Part shown: positions 1 through 7,234 of the stretch, piece by piece
Layout: each line of letters starts with the position of its first letter
Position numbering within the stretch: position 1 is the first letter of the stretch
Assembly (NCBI GenBank): GCA_041740675.1
Contig: JBGSLN010000111.1
Span: forward strand, 1 to 7,471
Source of the DNA: JBGSLN01 sp041740675
Lineage (GTDB): Bacteria; Pseudomonadota; Gammaproteobacteria; JBGSLN01
Reading direction: 5' to 3'
Length of the DNA: 7,471 bases
Program-made: the position numbers and the translations under genes
Notes under the pieces: generated by a model
Database searches by the model: none
What the model saw: the letters and a program-made list of their open reading frames with translations, nothing else
What the model was told of the DNA's origin: nothing

Positions 1-132
1 GTTTTTAATAATGACTATAATGCATTTAGTACTGTCAGTACAATTTCAGTAACTCCTTTTCAACAGGAACAATTTTTTTACCCTGCACCAGGAAGAAATT
101 ATTCTATTTCGATAGGATTTAAATTACAATGA
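1..132 (+). CDS. TonB-dependent outer-membrane receptor, C-terminal end (partial)
   Basis: The window opens inside this gene; frame 1 is open for 43 codons and stops with TGA at 130-132. The peptide ends with PAPGRNYSISIGFKLQ, which follows the usual end of TonB-dependent receptors: a P-x-P-G-R turn and then a final alternating beta strand of the barrel. The last aromatic residue is three from the end rather than at the terminus, slightly off the classic pattern. Members of this family bring iron chelates, vitamin B12 or other scarce nutrients across the outer membrane using energy passed on by TonB. The substrate cannot be told from this fragment. The stop overlaps the start of the next gene (ATGA), and that gene encodes a TonB-type protein, which supports the call. 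The family call rests on a short end and on context. Confidence 0.72.
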   Translation, partial: VFNNDYNAFSTVSTISVTPFQQEQFFYPAPGRNYSISIGFKLQ

Positions 133-767
133 AATATCGCACAGGAATTGTTTTAGCATTATTGCTACACATAATGATCTTAGTGGTTATGACAACAATT
201 TATTGGCCAAATAATCAAAAAGTTGGAATGCCATCAGTTAATATTATGCAGAGTTATGTGTATGCACAGAAACAGTCAGGTCAAACTTTACAACAAAAAC
301 AATTAGAGTATACCAGTGTCAAGGCGAATGAAGAGAAACAATCCAAGTTTGTTCCAGTTTCTGCGTCTAAGGGGATAAAAAATAGCGTCAATCATAAACG
401 TATGAGTGATATTTCAGAGAAAACCACACAAAAATTAAATAATAAAAGAATATCAAAGAAAAGCTCAATAATTTCAAATCTAACACGAGGGCAATATAAC
501 CAATTACTTCTTTTATTGCATAATGCAATTGCAAAAAATCAAGTGTATCCGACTAATGCACAAATATTACATCAACAAGGTACAGTGATTTTAGATTTTA
601 CCTTACATGTTTCTGGTGAAATTACTGATATAAAAATAGAGAAAAGCAGTGGTTTTGGATTGTTAGATGATGCGGCCATTGCAGCGGTCCAAAGTATTAA
701 CCCTTTTACTGCAATGAAAATACAAGATGATCATCAACTTGATATAGAAATTAATTTTAATCTTTAA
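129..767 (+). CDS. TonB-family energy transducer
   Basis: A 212-aa inner-membrane protein expected to pass proton-motive energy to an outer-membrane receptor. Residues about 6-25 form one membrane anchor containing a His (H14), the position where TonB proteins carry a conserved His. Residues about 121-212 match the TonB C-terminal domain: a YP pair at 140-141, then G-T-V-x-L-D-F-x-L, a V-S-G-E turn, E-K-S-S-G-F, L-L-D-D-A-A and a closing strand. The linker (about 27-120) is rich in Gln, Lys and Ser with only three prolines, unlike the Pro-rich spacer of classical TonB. The ATG overlaps the receptor stop by four bases, which suggests translational coupling; an AGGA lies 11 bases upstream at 114-117. 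No exbB or exbD is in view. A TonB paralogue dedicated to this receptor is as likely as the main TonB. Confidence 0.85.
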   Translation: MKYRTGIVLALLLHIMILVVMTTIYWPNNQKVGMPSVNIMQSYVYAQKQSGQTLQQKQLEYTSVKANEEKQSKFVPVSASKGIKNSVNHKRMSDISEKTTQKLNNKRISKKSSIISNLTRGQYNQLLLLLHNAIAKNQVYPTNAQILHQQGTVILDFTLHVSGEITDIKIEKSSGFGLLDDAAIAAVQSINPFTAMKIQDDHQLDIEINFNL

Positions 768-886
768 GAGCCTGTTGCTATGTCTCCTATACAGAACATA
801 AATCGTTGATTTTTGAGCACCGTAGCGCAGTTTACATAGAAATAAATGAGAAACAGAGCACAGGAAACCAACGATTTCCGCAGACC
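768..886. repeat. Candidate dispersed intergenic repeat with inverted-repeat arms
   Basis: This spacer fills the gap between two convergent genes. It contains a perfect 9-bp inverted repeat, AAATCGTTG (800-808) and CAACGATTT (869-877), and two copies of GAGCAC in the same orientation (815-820 and 856-861). It looks richer in G+C than its surroundings. No T-tract follows the arms and the loop is 60 bases, so it is not a normal intrinsic terminator. On the minus strand the kinase frame stays open beyond its TAG for 40 more codons and closes at 764-766. The call as a multi-copy element is inference from its look and position; only one copy is in the window. Confidence 0.4.
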
Positions 887-2944
887 CTAAGCTGATGTAT
901 TTTTTAATAGCAGTCGAATTTCATTCATCAAATCATCATATAAATGATCAATTGCTACTTGAGAAAATTCATCAATTATAGCAGACTCCATACTATTACA
1001 ACTTTTTTCTAAATCAATCAGATGTAAATAACTTGCTGCACCATGAACATAATGTACAACACTTCTAAAATCATTTAAATCTTCATGCTTAAAAGTTTTT
1101 TCTAATTCGACTGCTTTGGCTGGTAGTTCTTGCAGAAATTTAATTAAAATTTCATTCATAATGGAAGACTTTTTAGATAAATCAGGAAAAGTTGGTAAAA
1201 AATCTGATTTTTCTGAAATCCAATTCTCAAATAAAGCTTTAGCGCGATTCATAGATAAAGGCTTTTTGATTACTTGTTGTATACCTGCATTTAAACATTG
1301 TTGAATGCTAGATTGTGGGATGTGTGCAGTCAAAGCAATAATAGGTACTGGCAAACGAGAGTGGTCTGCTTCAAATAATCTGACCTGTTTTGCAACTTCT
1401 AATCCAGAAATGTCAGGTAAGCCAATATCTAACAAGACCAAATCATATTTTTTATTTTTAATTTTATTAATTGCTTCTCTACCATTTATAGCAATATCAA
1501 TTTCACAATTCAAAGGTGCAAATACTAACAAAGCTACTTTCCGCGCAATTTCCGTATCTTCTATTAACAGGACGTTGGCTTTATTAATATTACTAGTTTG
1601 AACACTCGTAGTTTTTTCAAAGACAGATGATACTTTTTCTGATTTTTGTTTCATATTGGTTCTTCGTTTCCTCGGCATATATTCCTGTACTAAATATTTT
1701 TTTTCAGTTGTGCTGGCAATTTTTAGAGTTAGTAAAATTGAGAATTTAGATCCAGCATTTTCTAAACTCTCAATCAAAATCTTTCCATCCATTAATTCAA
1801 CAAACTGTTTGACAATATAAAGCCCAAGACCACGACCAAAATATTCACCTTCATAGGCGGAAGTCAAGCGTTCAAATTGTTGAAAAATTTGTTCGTATTT
1901 ATCTTTGGGGATGCCAATACCAGTGTCTATCACATCAATTTTCACTAAAACAGATGAAATGTAATTTTCAACCAAAGTCACATCAATATTAATGTAACCT
2001 TTCCGTGTGAATTTAATTGCATTGCTTAATAAATTCATTAAGATCCGATGTAATAGCTGACGTTTACCAACTAAAATTTCAGGAATATTTTTATCAAAAG
2101 AATAGTTAATTTCCAAAAATTTTTGTGTGGCAGAACTTTTCATTAAATTATAAACAGCAAAAATTAAATGCTCCAGATTAAAGACTTGATCTTGTTTGGG
2201 GACAAGACCTAAATCTATTTCTGTGATTTCTAGGATTTCATCAATTAAAAGCATCACTTGTTCGGCACAGCTTTGTGCGTCATAAGCTATTTGATTCAAT
2301 TCGCGATCTTCAATTTGATTACTCAAATGCTCAGTGAGAACGGCAAGACTAGCTAATGGGGTGCGGAGGTCATGACTTAAATTTGCTAAAAACTCACTCT
2401 TAACTTTATTGGCATGTTCTAGGGCAATTTCCGTGCGCTTCTGCTTAGAAATATCAGTAGAAATACCAACAATTCCAATTACTTCACTCTTTGCATTATA
2501 TAATGGTACTCGAGTTGATAAAAAGTAGAGTAAGTTGCCTTGCGTATCAGGAATTGGAGGTTCTTCCACATTTGCTTTTGGCTTACCTGAGTGAATGACT
2601 TCAAGTGTGTCATGTTCAAAAGAAATGCCTTGGTCTTTGGACCAGTTCCCAATGGAAGCCATTTCTGCAAAAGTGAGATTATAAAATTGTTGTTGTTCTG
2701 AAAGACCAAACATGTCTAGTACATTTTGATTACAACCAACACTTTTGCAGTCTTTGTCTATCCAATAAACATTGCCAGGCATACATAAAATTAATTTATT
2801 GTAGTAATCAATTAGTTGCTCGATCAATTTTCGAGAATCAACAGGTTGCTTTTCTAATAACTTTAAAATTTTTTCATGCAATTCAATCAATGAATGCTCT
2901 TCAGTTGCTAACGCGATGCGGTGTTTTTGATTCATGCTATGCAA
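887..2944 (-). CDS. Soluble hybrid sensor histidine kinase (PAS - HisKA - HATPase - receiver - Hpt)
   Basis: A 685-aa three-module phosphorelay kinase with no membrane segment or signal peptide, so it should sense a cytoplasmic cue. Residues about 52-168 form a PAS domain beginning PGNVYWIDKDCKSVGCN and ending with the usual GI-x-GISTDIS. The HisKA H box is SHDLRTPL with phospho-acceptor H191. The ATPase domain has the N box around N308, the G1 box DTGIGIP (340-346) and the G2 box GRGLGLYIV (370-378). After a basic linker (about 408-455) comes a receiver with E462/D463, phospho-acceptor D506 and K561. The C-terminal Hpt domain has the motif HYVHGAAS with H631. There is no output domain, so a separate response regulator is expected. 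The frame opens with TTG after an in-frame stop; an ATG three codons in (2933-2935) is an equally good start, AAGG lying 4 bases before the TTG and 13 before the ATG. Architecture resembles ArcB without its membrane anchor. It lies 42 bp after the 716-aa gene. Confidence 0.93.
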   Translation of the reverse strand: MHSMNQKHRIALATEEHSLIELHEKILKLLEKQPVDSRKLIEQLIDYYNKLILCMPGNVYWIDKDCKSVGCNQNVLDMFGLSEQQQFYNLTFAEMASIGNWSKDQGISFEHDTLEVIHSGKPKANVEEPPIPDTQGNLLYFLSTRVPLYNAKSEVIGIVGISTDISKQKRTEIALEHANKVKSEFLANLSHDLRTPLASLAVLTEHLSNQIEDRELNQIAYDAQSCAEQVMLLIDEILEITEIDLGLVPKQDQVFNLEHLIFAVYNLMKSSATQKFLEINYSFDKNIPEILVGKRQLLHRILMNLLSNAIKFTRKGYINIDVTLVENYISSVLVKIDVIDTGIGIPKDKYEQIFQQFERLTSAYEGEYFGRGLGLYIVKQFVELMDGKILIESLENAGSKFSILLTLKIASTTEKKYLVQEYMPRKRRTNMKQKSEKVSSVFEKTTSVQTSNINKANVLLIEDTEIARKVALLVFAPLNCEIDIAINGREAINKIKNKKYDLVLLDIGLPDISGLEVAKQVRLFEADHSRLPVPIIALTAHIPQSSIQQCLNAGIQQVIKKPLSMNRAKALFENWISEKSDFLPTFPDLSKKSSIMNEILIKFLQELPAKAVELEKTFKHEDLNDFRSVVHYVHGAASYLHLIDLEKSCNSMESAIIDEFSQVAIDHLYDDLMNEIRLLLKNTSA

Positions 2945-2986
2945 GTAGCCTTAGTTATATTATTTGCCATAAAATTTCTTAATTTA

Positions 2987-5137
2987 CTAGTGTCGTCGAG
3001 AGGAATATTCCTTTAATTGAGAAGATTTTTCAGCTGTATTATTAGTCTCTTTTTTTAGATTCGAAATAATACATGCAATGCAAAGTATTAAACTATGCAG
3101 AAAAGAGGGTATCACACCACGAACATTCAAAAAAAATTTTACTGAACTAGAATTTTGTTCCATAGTGATTTGTTTTCTAGGATTAAAAAAGAAAGAGCTA
3201 GAAATTCGGCTAACTGCTTGTCCATTATCATCACTCTGTATAATTTTGAGCAAATCTTCATTATCTTTAGCTTCTACGCCAACATTTACCACTGTATGTT
3301 CACTTTTTTTAACATGTCCCAGAATATTACGTAAAGTGTCCCTTGGTTTAAAATGCTCATTAATAGCTTGCATTAATGGTTCGTGTATTTGTTCCGCGGT
3401 TTCTGGAGTAACTCGAAATAAATTATTGTCCTGTGTATTGTCATAATAAAGTACATTTGGAAATACTTCAATTACACGACAATCTCCAAAGACTGATGCA
3501 AGACTTTTATTATAATTGTTTGCTATAGGTTTTTCATCCCAAGAGTGAAATGCACAAACCTCAAAATCTTTTTTATTATCGGCATTTTGTGCTTGATTGG
3601 CTATTGCTATCATCATTGAATTAGATAAATGTTGTAACTCTTCAATTGTTGCGGGTAGTTTTTTTTTCTCGGCTCGAGCTTGGACAATATTTTCTGGCAG
3701 TATCTTGCGCCAAGCATCTCTGTGAGTGATATTTATTGAATTATCTCGTAAGGCTTGTAAAATTATATTTACAATTTTCAATTCTAATAATGATTCTTGA
3801 TAATTCATAGAAAGATCTTTTTCAAAATTTTTTTTGATGAATTCTGTAATATCACCTAGATTGTCAAATGGAGAACCAATCTCGATTTTAATACCAGCCT
3901 CAGTAGCAAGAGTTTCAATGACAGTTCTGTGTGCCGCTGATCTTTCTTTAATAGCCGTGGAATAGCTCTCTTGAGCTGTATTTTTTAACTTATTTTTGAT
4001 TATCAACTCCAATTCTGAAAGTACATAAGACGGTTCAGGTAAATGATAATGAATGATCGGATCTATTTTACCAGAAACAGCGTTAATGAATTTTAATTGT
4101 TTCTCAAATAGAGCGAACATGACCATTTCATAAGGAGACCATTGAGATGAATGATGTACCTCACAAATCTTTTGTCCTTCTGATAGACTTATCACTAAAC
4201 TATGATTAATTAAAGAAAACTTTTTTCCATCGGTTGTTTTCCCTTGTAATGCTCCTGCAAATAAGCAATTTGCCATCACATAACGTTTCGGTGGCACCGC
4301 ACTCAAAGATGGCGTCAAAGAACATTTATTTTTATTGGTAGACCAAGCATTCAGTAAGATTATTTCTTTTTTGCCATCTCCATCAACTTTCTCTACAGGG
4401 ATGAATGCAGTATCACGAAATCGGTAGTCAAAAATAACATTTTTTTTATCGCCTAAAATCCATGCGCTTGTGTTTTCAGTAGCTAGTAATTTTCTGCTTC
4501 TAGTTTCAGATTTTCTTAGCTCCTTATGATCTGCTTTTTTTTTGCTTTTAATTTCAGTTAATCGTTTGATAGCGTAATCAACATCTGCATAATTGATAGT
4601 AGGTGCCTGTAGCATTACATTAAGTGTAATTTTTTCATACTCTAATTTTTTTAACTCGGCATCCTCTGTATCGCTTTCATGATGGCTAGATTTTTGTTTA
4701 GATTTTTTTAGGCGCTGTGTTTGTGCAATCCGATTATTAACATATCCAAGTATATAATTTATAGTATTTTTGAAAGTCGTTAATATTTTAGATGGGTCTA
4801 CATTTTTTATTTGAGTTAGAATCAAATTTTTAGCTTGTTGGCAATCTTCTATAAAAAGATCAATTTCATCATGAGCTAATACAGTTGGTGAAAATCCAAG
4901 AGTATGCCCATGAAAATAAATTTGAGAACCATTTTCTGGATTTAGGCTGTCTTGGCCAACATCATCAACAATAACTATCAAACCATCTCGGCGGTTAAAA
5001 ATGTAAGGCACGTTTTGATCAAGCAAGCTAATATCTCCTTTAGAAATTACATGAACAGCTAAACTTTCATTGGTAATTTTATTGTGTATTTCTAATAATT
5101 TTATACTATTCAGTGGATAGTTAAAAGAGGGAAACAT
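2987..5137 (-). CDS. Unrecognised 716-aa protein with C-terminal hydrophobic segment
   Basis: I do not recognise this protein. It starts with ATG without a clear ribosome-binding site and ends with tandem stops TAG-TAA. There is no signal peptide. Residues about 1-130 look globular and include IYFHGHTLGFSPT (73-85). Residues about 141-220 are highly charged and Lys-rich, probably helical or disordered. Residues about 222-360 look like a beta-rich folded part (AWILGDKKNVIFDYRFRD; NHSLVISLSEGQ). Residues about 370-520 look mainly helical, and about 520-625 are mixed, starting FEVCAFHSWDE. Residues about 675-692 are hydrophobic and could be a single membrane segment, followed by a 24-residue polar tail ending SSRRH. 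This layout, large, orphan, charged and without a Sec signal, is common among secreted effectors of intracellular Legionellales, but no secretion signal is clear. The ORF is long and uninterrupted, so it is a real gene; its role is unknown. Confidence 0.85.
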   Translation of the reverse strand: MFPSFNYPLNSIKLLEIHNKITNESLAVHVISKGDISLLDQNVPYIFNRRDGLIVIVDDVGQDSLNPENGSQIYFHGHTLGFSPTVLAHDEIDLFIEDCQQAKNLILTQIKNVDPSKILTTFKNTINYILGYVNNRIAQTQRLKKSKQKSSHHESDTEDAELKKLEYEKITLNVMLQAPTINYADVDYAIKRLTEIKSKKKADHKELRKSETRSRKLLATENTSAWILGDKKNVIFDYRFRDTAFIPVEKVDGDGKKEIILLNAWSTNKNKCSLTPSLSAVPPKRYVMANCLFAGALQGKTTDGKKFSLINHSLVISLSEGQKICEVHHSSQWSPYEMVMFALFEKQLKFINAVSGKIDPIIHYHLPEPSYVLSELELIIKNKLKNTAQESYSTAIKERSAAHRTVIETLATEAGIKIEIGSPFDNLGDITEFIKKNFEKDLSMNYQESLLELKIVNIILQALRDNSINITHRDAWRKILPENIVQARAEKKKLPATIEELQHLSNSMMIAIANQAQNADNKKDFEVCAFHSWDEKPIANNYNKSLASVFGDCRVIEVFPNVLYYDNTQDNNLFRVTPETAEQIHEPLMQAINEHFKPRDTLRNILGHVKKSEHTVVNVGVEAKDNEDLLKIIQSDDNGQAVSRISSSFFFNPRKQITMEQNSSSVKFFLNVRGVIPSFLHSLILCIACIISNLKKETNNTAEKSSQLKEYSSRRH

Positions 5138-5140
5138 TTT

Positions 5141-5187
5141 AAATTTAACTAAAGATCACTTAAAGAGATCAATATTAGTTAAAATTT
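5141..5187. promoter_or_regulatory. Imperfect inverted repeat just upstream of the 716-aa gene
   Basis: AAATTTAACTA (5141-5151) is mirrored by TAGTTAAAATTT (5176-5187), with one extra A in the second arm and a 24-base centre that holds two GATC sites. It begins three bases before the ATG of the 716-aa gene (minus strand) and lies after the deaminase stop. It could be an operator, a leader hairpin covering the start region, or a weak AT-rich transcription end for the upstream gene. Arms this AT-rich can arise by chance in such a genome. Confidence 0.3.
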
Positions 5188-5220
5188 AATTTTCGCGTAA
5201 AAAGTCATGTTTTAATTAAA

Positions 5221-6219
5221 TTAACCACATAATTCATTAATAAGATGTATATACTTCTGTTTAGATGTTGTGGGTAAAAAGCTTGCTTCGAAGCTATTAA
5301 TAGCAAACTGGGCAAGTTGTGCTTTAGTGAGAGAAAATGAGTGTTGTACTGCTAAAAAATTTTCTTCAATATAACCACCAAAATAGGAAGGGTCATCAGA
5401 GTTAATCGTGACACACAGGCCTAAATCCAAGAATTTTTTAATAGGATGTTCTGCCATTGAATTGAAAACACGCAATTTAATATTAGACAACGGACAAACA
5501 GTCGCAGGAATTTTTTTTCTTTTAAAGTAAGTTACTAATTTTTCATCTTCAAGACAACGCACCCCATGATCAATGCGTTTTACATTTAATAACTTCAAAG
5601 CTTGCCAAATATAATCAGCTGGTCCTTCTTCACCAGCATGTGCAACTGTTAAAAATCCTTCTTGTTGAGCTTTAGCATAAACACGTTTAAACTTTTCAGG
5701 AGGATGATCCACTTCAGATGACTCAAGTCCGATTGCAATAATTTTGTCTTTATAAGGCAAAGCCATTTCTAAATCAATAAAAGCTTGTTCTTCAGAAAGT
5801 TGGCGATTAAAGCATAAAATTAATTCGGAAGTGATTTGCAATTTTTCTTTGGCATGTTGCAAAGCAAGGTGGATGCCATTGAATAGCGTTTTAAAAGATA
5901 TGCCTCGTTCAGTATGACATTGCGGTACAAAAAATATTTCAGCATGTTTCACGTTTTGTTTAGCAACTTTAGAAAAATAAGCCTAAGTTAAGTCGTAGAA
6001 ATCTTGTTCAGTGTTTAATACAGTACATCCTTGATGATATAAATCTAAAAATGATTGTAGATTATGAAAGTTATATGCATGTCTCACAGCAGTAATATTA
6101 GGAAAAGGAAGATTAATCTTATTTCGTTTAGCTAACTCAAACATTAATTCTGGTTCTAATGTACCTTCAAGGTGTAAATGTAATTCGGCTTTAGGAAGTT
6201 GGCGGATAAAGTTTTGCAT
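5221..6219 (-). pseudogene. Adenine deaminase (Add-like, type 2), interrupted by in-frame TAG
   Basis: Read through, this is a 332-residue metal-dependent deaminase of the adenosine/adenine deaminase family. The segment GLESSEVDHPPEKF and overall similarity to the Pseudomonas-type enzyme favour adenine deaminase (adenine to hypoxanthine, purine salvage) over adenosine deaminase. Motifs are intact: AELHLHLEG with metal ligands H14 and H16, VAHAGEEG with H194 and proposed catalytic E197, RIDHG with H218, and NSDDP with D275/D276. Codon 79 (5983-5985) is TAG where relatives have Trp in the run DFYDLT-W-AY, a single-base change from TGG. Both sides are in one frame with no other damage, so the break looks recent, or is a sequencing error, or is read through. 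A product restarting at GTG 5950-5952 would lack the HLH metal site. The ATG at 6217-6219 follows GGGG at 5 bases spacing, 53 bp after mutM. In databases the family is often named add. Confidence 0.9.
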
Positions 6220-6272
6220 AGTTACCCCAAAGATGTGGAATAATTATTAATTTTACTATCACCAGATCATCG

Positions 6273-7082
6273 CTACAATTGGCAGATCTCGCACCATACT
6301 GTAAGCCTTTGTCCAATTCTATTCGAACTTAAGCAATTACCGCACTTTACACAAGTCGAATTGATTCGACCATACACCTTGAGTGATTGTTGAAAATATC
6401 CGGGTTTTCCCTCAATATTTTGAAAATCTTTTAAAGTAGTGCCTCCAGCCTTAATTGCTTTTTGTAAAACTTTCTTAATTGCATGGACTAAATTTTTACA
6501 TTCTTTTAAAGATAATGATTTTGCAATTCTGTTTGGATTTATGCCTGCAAGAAATAATGCTTCATTTGCATAAATATTTCCAACCCCTACAACTACTGCA
6601 TTATCCATGATCACTAATTTAATTGCCCGATTTTTTGTTTGTAACTTTTGTAATAAATATGCTGCTGAAAAAACAGCTGTTAAGGGCTCAGGGCCTAAAC
6701 CTTTCAGCAACGAATGTATTGTTGAATTATTTTGCCATAAAAATGCCCCAAACCGGCGAGCATCATTTAATCGCAAACAAATATCATTCGAAAAAATAAT
6801 TTCTACGTGGTCATGTTTCTTTAAGGGAGTACCTTTGGGTAACAGTTGTAAATATCCAGACATGCCTAAATGCAAGATAGCAGTGCCAACAGATGTTTCT
6901 ATTAAAATGTATTTACCACGACGTCCAACATTCGAAACCACTTGTTTTTCTAATTGATAGACAGTTGTCGGAATTGGCCAACGAAGCTTTTTTGTATATA
7001 TAATTATTTTTTGTATACTCTTATGGATAATATGTGGTGCAATTCCACATCGGGTTGTTTCTACTTCTGGCAATTCAGGCAT
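6273..7082 (-). CDS. mutM: Formamidopyrimidine-DNA glycosylase (Fpg/MutM)
   Basis: A 269-aa bifunctional DNA glycosylase/AP lyase that removes 8-oxoguanine and ring-opened purines in base-excision repair. The length is that of the family and every hallmark is present. The N-terminus is MPELPEVETTRCGI, whose Pro2 is the Schiff-base nucleophile after Met removal and Glu3 the catalytic acid. RRGKYIL holds the conserved Lys57. HLGMSG (71-76) and DARRFGAF (107-114) are the lesion-side loops. MDNAVVVGVGNIYANEALF (159-177) is the helix-two-turn-helix region with the conserved Asn169. The C-terminal zinc finger uses C244, C247, C264 and C267, with R259 in the finger loop and the usual final CQ. The start is fixed by the family N-terminus; ribosome-binding sequence is weak. 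It ends at the family's normal end with TAG, so TAG is a normal stop here. It is the first gene of a leftward run and faces away from the desaturase gene. Confidence 0.98.
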   Translation of the reverse strand: MPELPEVETTRCGIAPHIIHKSIQKIIIYTKKLRWPIPTTVYQLEKQVVSNVGRRGKYILIETSVGTAILHLGMSGYLQLLPKGTPLKKHDHVEIIFSNDICLRLNDARRFGAFLWQNNSTIHSLLKGLGPEPLTAVFSAAYLLQKLQTKNRAIKLVIMDNAVVVGVGNIYANEALFLAGINPNRIAKSLSLKECKNLVHAIKKVLQKAIKAGGTTLKDFQNIEGKPGYFQQSLKVYGRINSTCVKCGNCLSSNRIGQRLTVWCEICQL

Positions 7083-7128
7083 AATTTTCGCTCATAATTA
7101 TTAGCTGATGAAAATTATAGCGAAAATT
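7083..7128. repeat. Perfect 10-bp inverted repeat spanning the mutM promoter and leader
   Basis: AATTTTCGCT (7083-7092) and AGCGAAAATT (7119-7128) are exact reverse complements separated by 26 bases. One arm touches the mutM ATG and the other overlaps the first base of its predicted -10 box. Because the likely transcription start lies between the arms, only one arm would be in the mRNA, so a protein-binding site on DNA is a better explanation than an RNA hairpin. The arms contain CGCT/AGCG in AT-rich surroundings, which makes a chance match less likely. Confidence 0.5.
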
Positions 7129-7141
7129 AAATTGTCAGCAA
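7114..7141 (-). promoter_or_regulatory. Predicted sigma-70 promoter of mutM
   Basis: On the minus strand a perfect TATAAT (7114-7119) has TTGCTG (7136-7141) 16 bases upstream as a weak -35 box. The expected transcription start is near 7107, giving a leader of about 25 bases before the mutM ATG. The -10 match is strong and correctly placed for the first gene of the leftward run; the -35 is poor. Confidence 0.5.
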
Positions 7142-7159
7142 TATTTTCCCACTCTTGAC

Positions 7160-7188
7160 TTGAGACTATGCCTTTATCCCTGTATGAT
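7160..7188 (+). promoter_or_regulatory. Predicted sigma-70 promoter of the desaturase gene
   Basis: TTGAGA (7160-7165) and TATGAT (7183-7188) each match consensus at five of six positions with an ideal 17-base spacer. The expected start is near 7195, about 40 bases before the desaturase ATG. The -10 box is part of a perfect TATGATCATA palindrome (7183-7192). Confidence 0.6.
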
Positions 7189-7199
7189 CATATCAAGCA

Positions 7200-7211
7200 G
7201 TTGAATTCAAC
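7200..7211. promoter_or_regulatory. Perfect 12-bp palindrome, candidate operator
   Basis: GTTGAATTCAAC is a perfect palindrome starting 12 bases after the predicted -10 box of the desaturase gene, a position where a bound dimer would block transcription. No known fatty-acid regulator consensus (FadR, FabR, DesT) is recognised in it. A perfect 12-mer palindrome is expected once or twice by chance in a window this size, so position is the main support. Confidence 0.35.
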
Positions 7212-7234
7212 AAAACAACCAGAATAGGTGCATT

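Noticed and set aside
800..877. Intrinsic terminator between the convergent genes
   Set aside because: The arms are only 9 bp with a 60-base loop and no T-run follows on either strand.
887..889. Genome-wide reassignment of TAG as a sense codon, prompted by the deaminase amber and the open frame after the kinase stop
   Set aside because: mutM stops at TAG exactly at its family end with a TGA two codons later, and the 716-aa gene has TAG followed by TAA, so TAG works as a stop here.
1116..1601. Two plus-strand ORFs inside the kinase gene
   Set aside because: They lie antisense to the receiver and Hpt coding region, have no recognisable motifs, and are explained as shadows of the real gene.
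3368..4208. Faint likeness of residues about 310-590 of the 716-aa protein to tRNA-dependent cyclodipeptide synthases (VISLSEGQ, then a helical charged stretch)
   Set aside because: The catalytic Tyr-x-x-x-Glu pair of that family is not seen, and the likeness is only a rough order of elements. An HHpred run against PF16715 would decide it.
5171..5208. Weak minus-strand promoter for the 716-aa gene (TTTACG, 18 bases, TAATAT)
   Set aside because: Only four of six matches in each box; such matches are common in DNA this AT-rich.
5983..6219. Short 78-aa protein as a separate gene
   Set aside because: It is the N-terminal piece of the adenine deaminase; the frame continues after the TAG with the expected family sequence.
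6607..6957. Plus-strand 116-aa ORF inside mutM
   Set aside because: It is antisense to a fully conserved mutM and has no family features.
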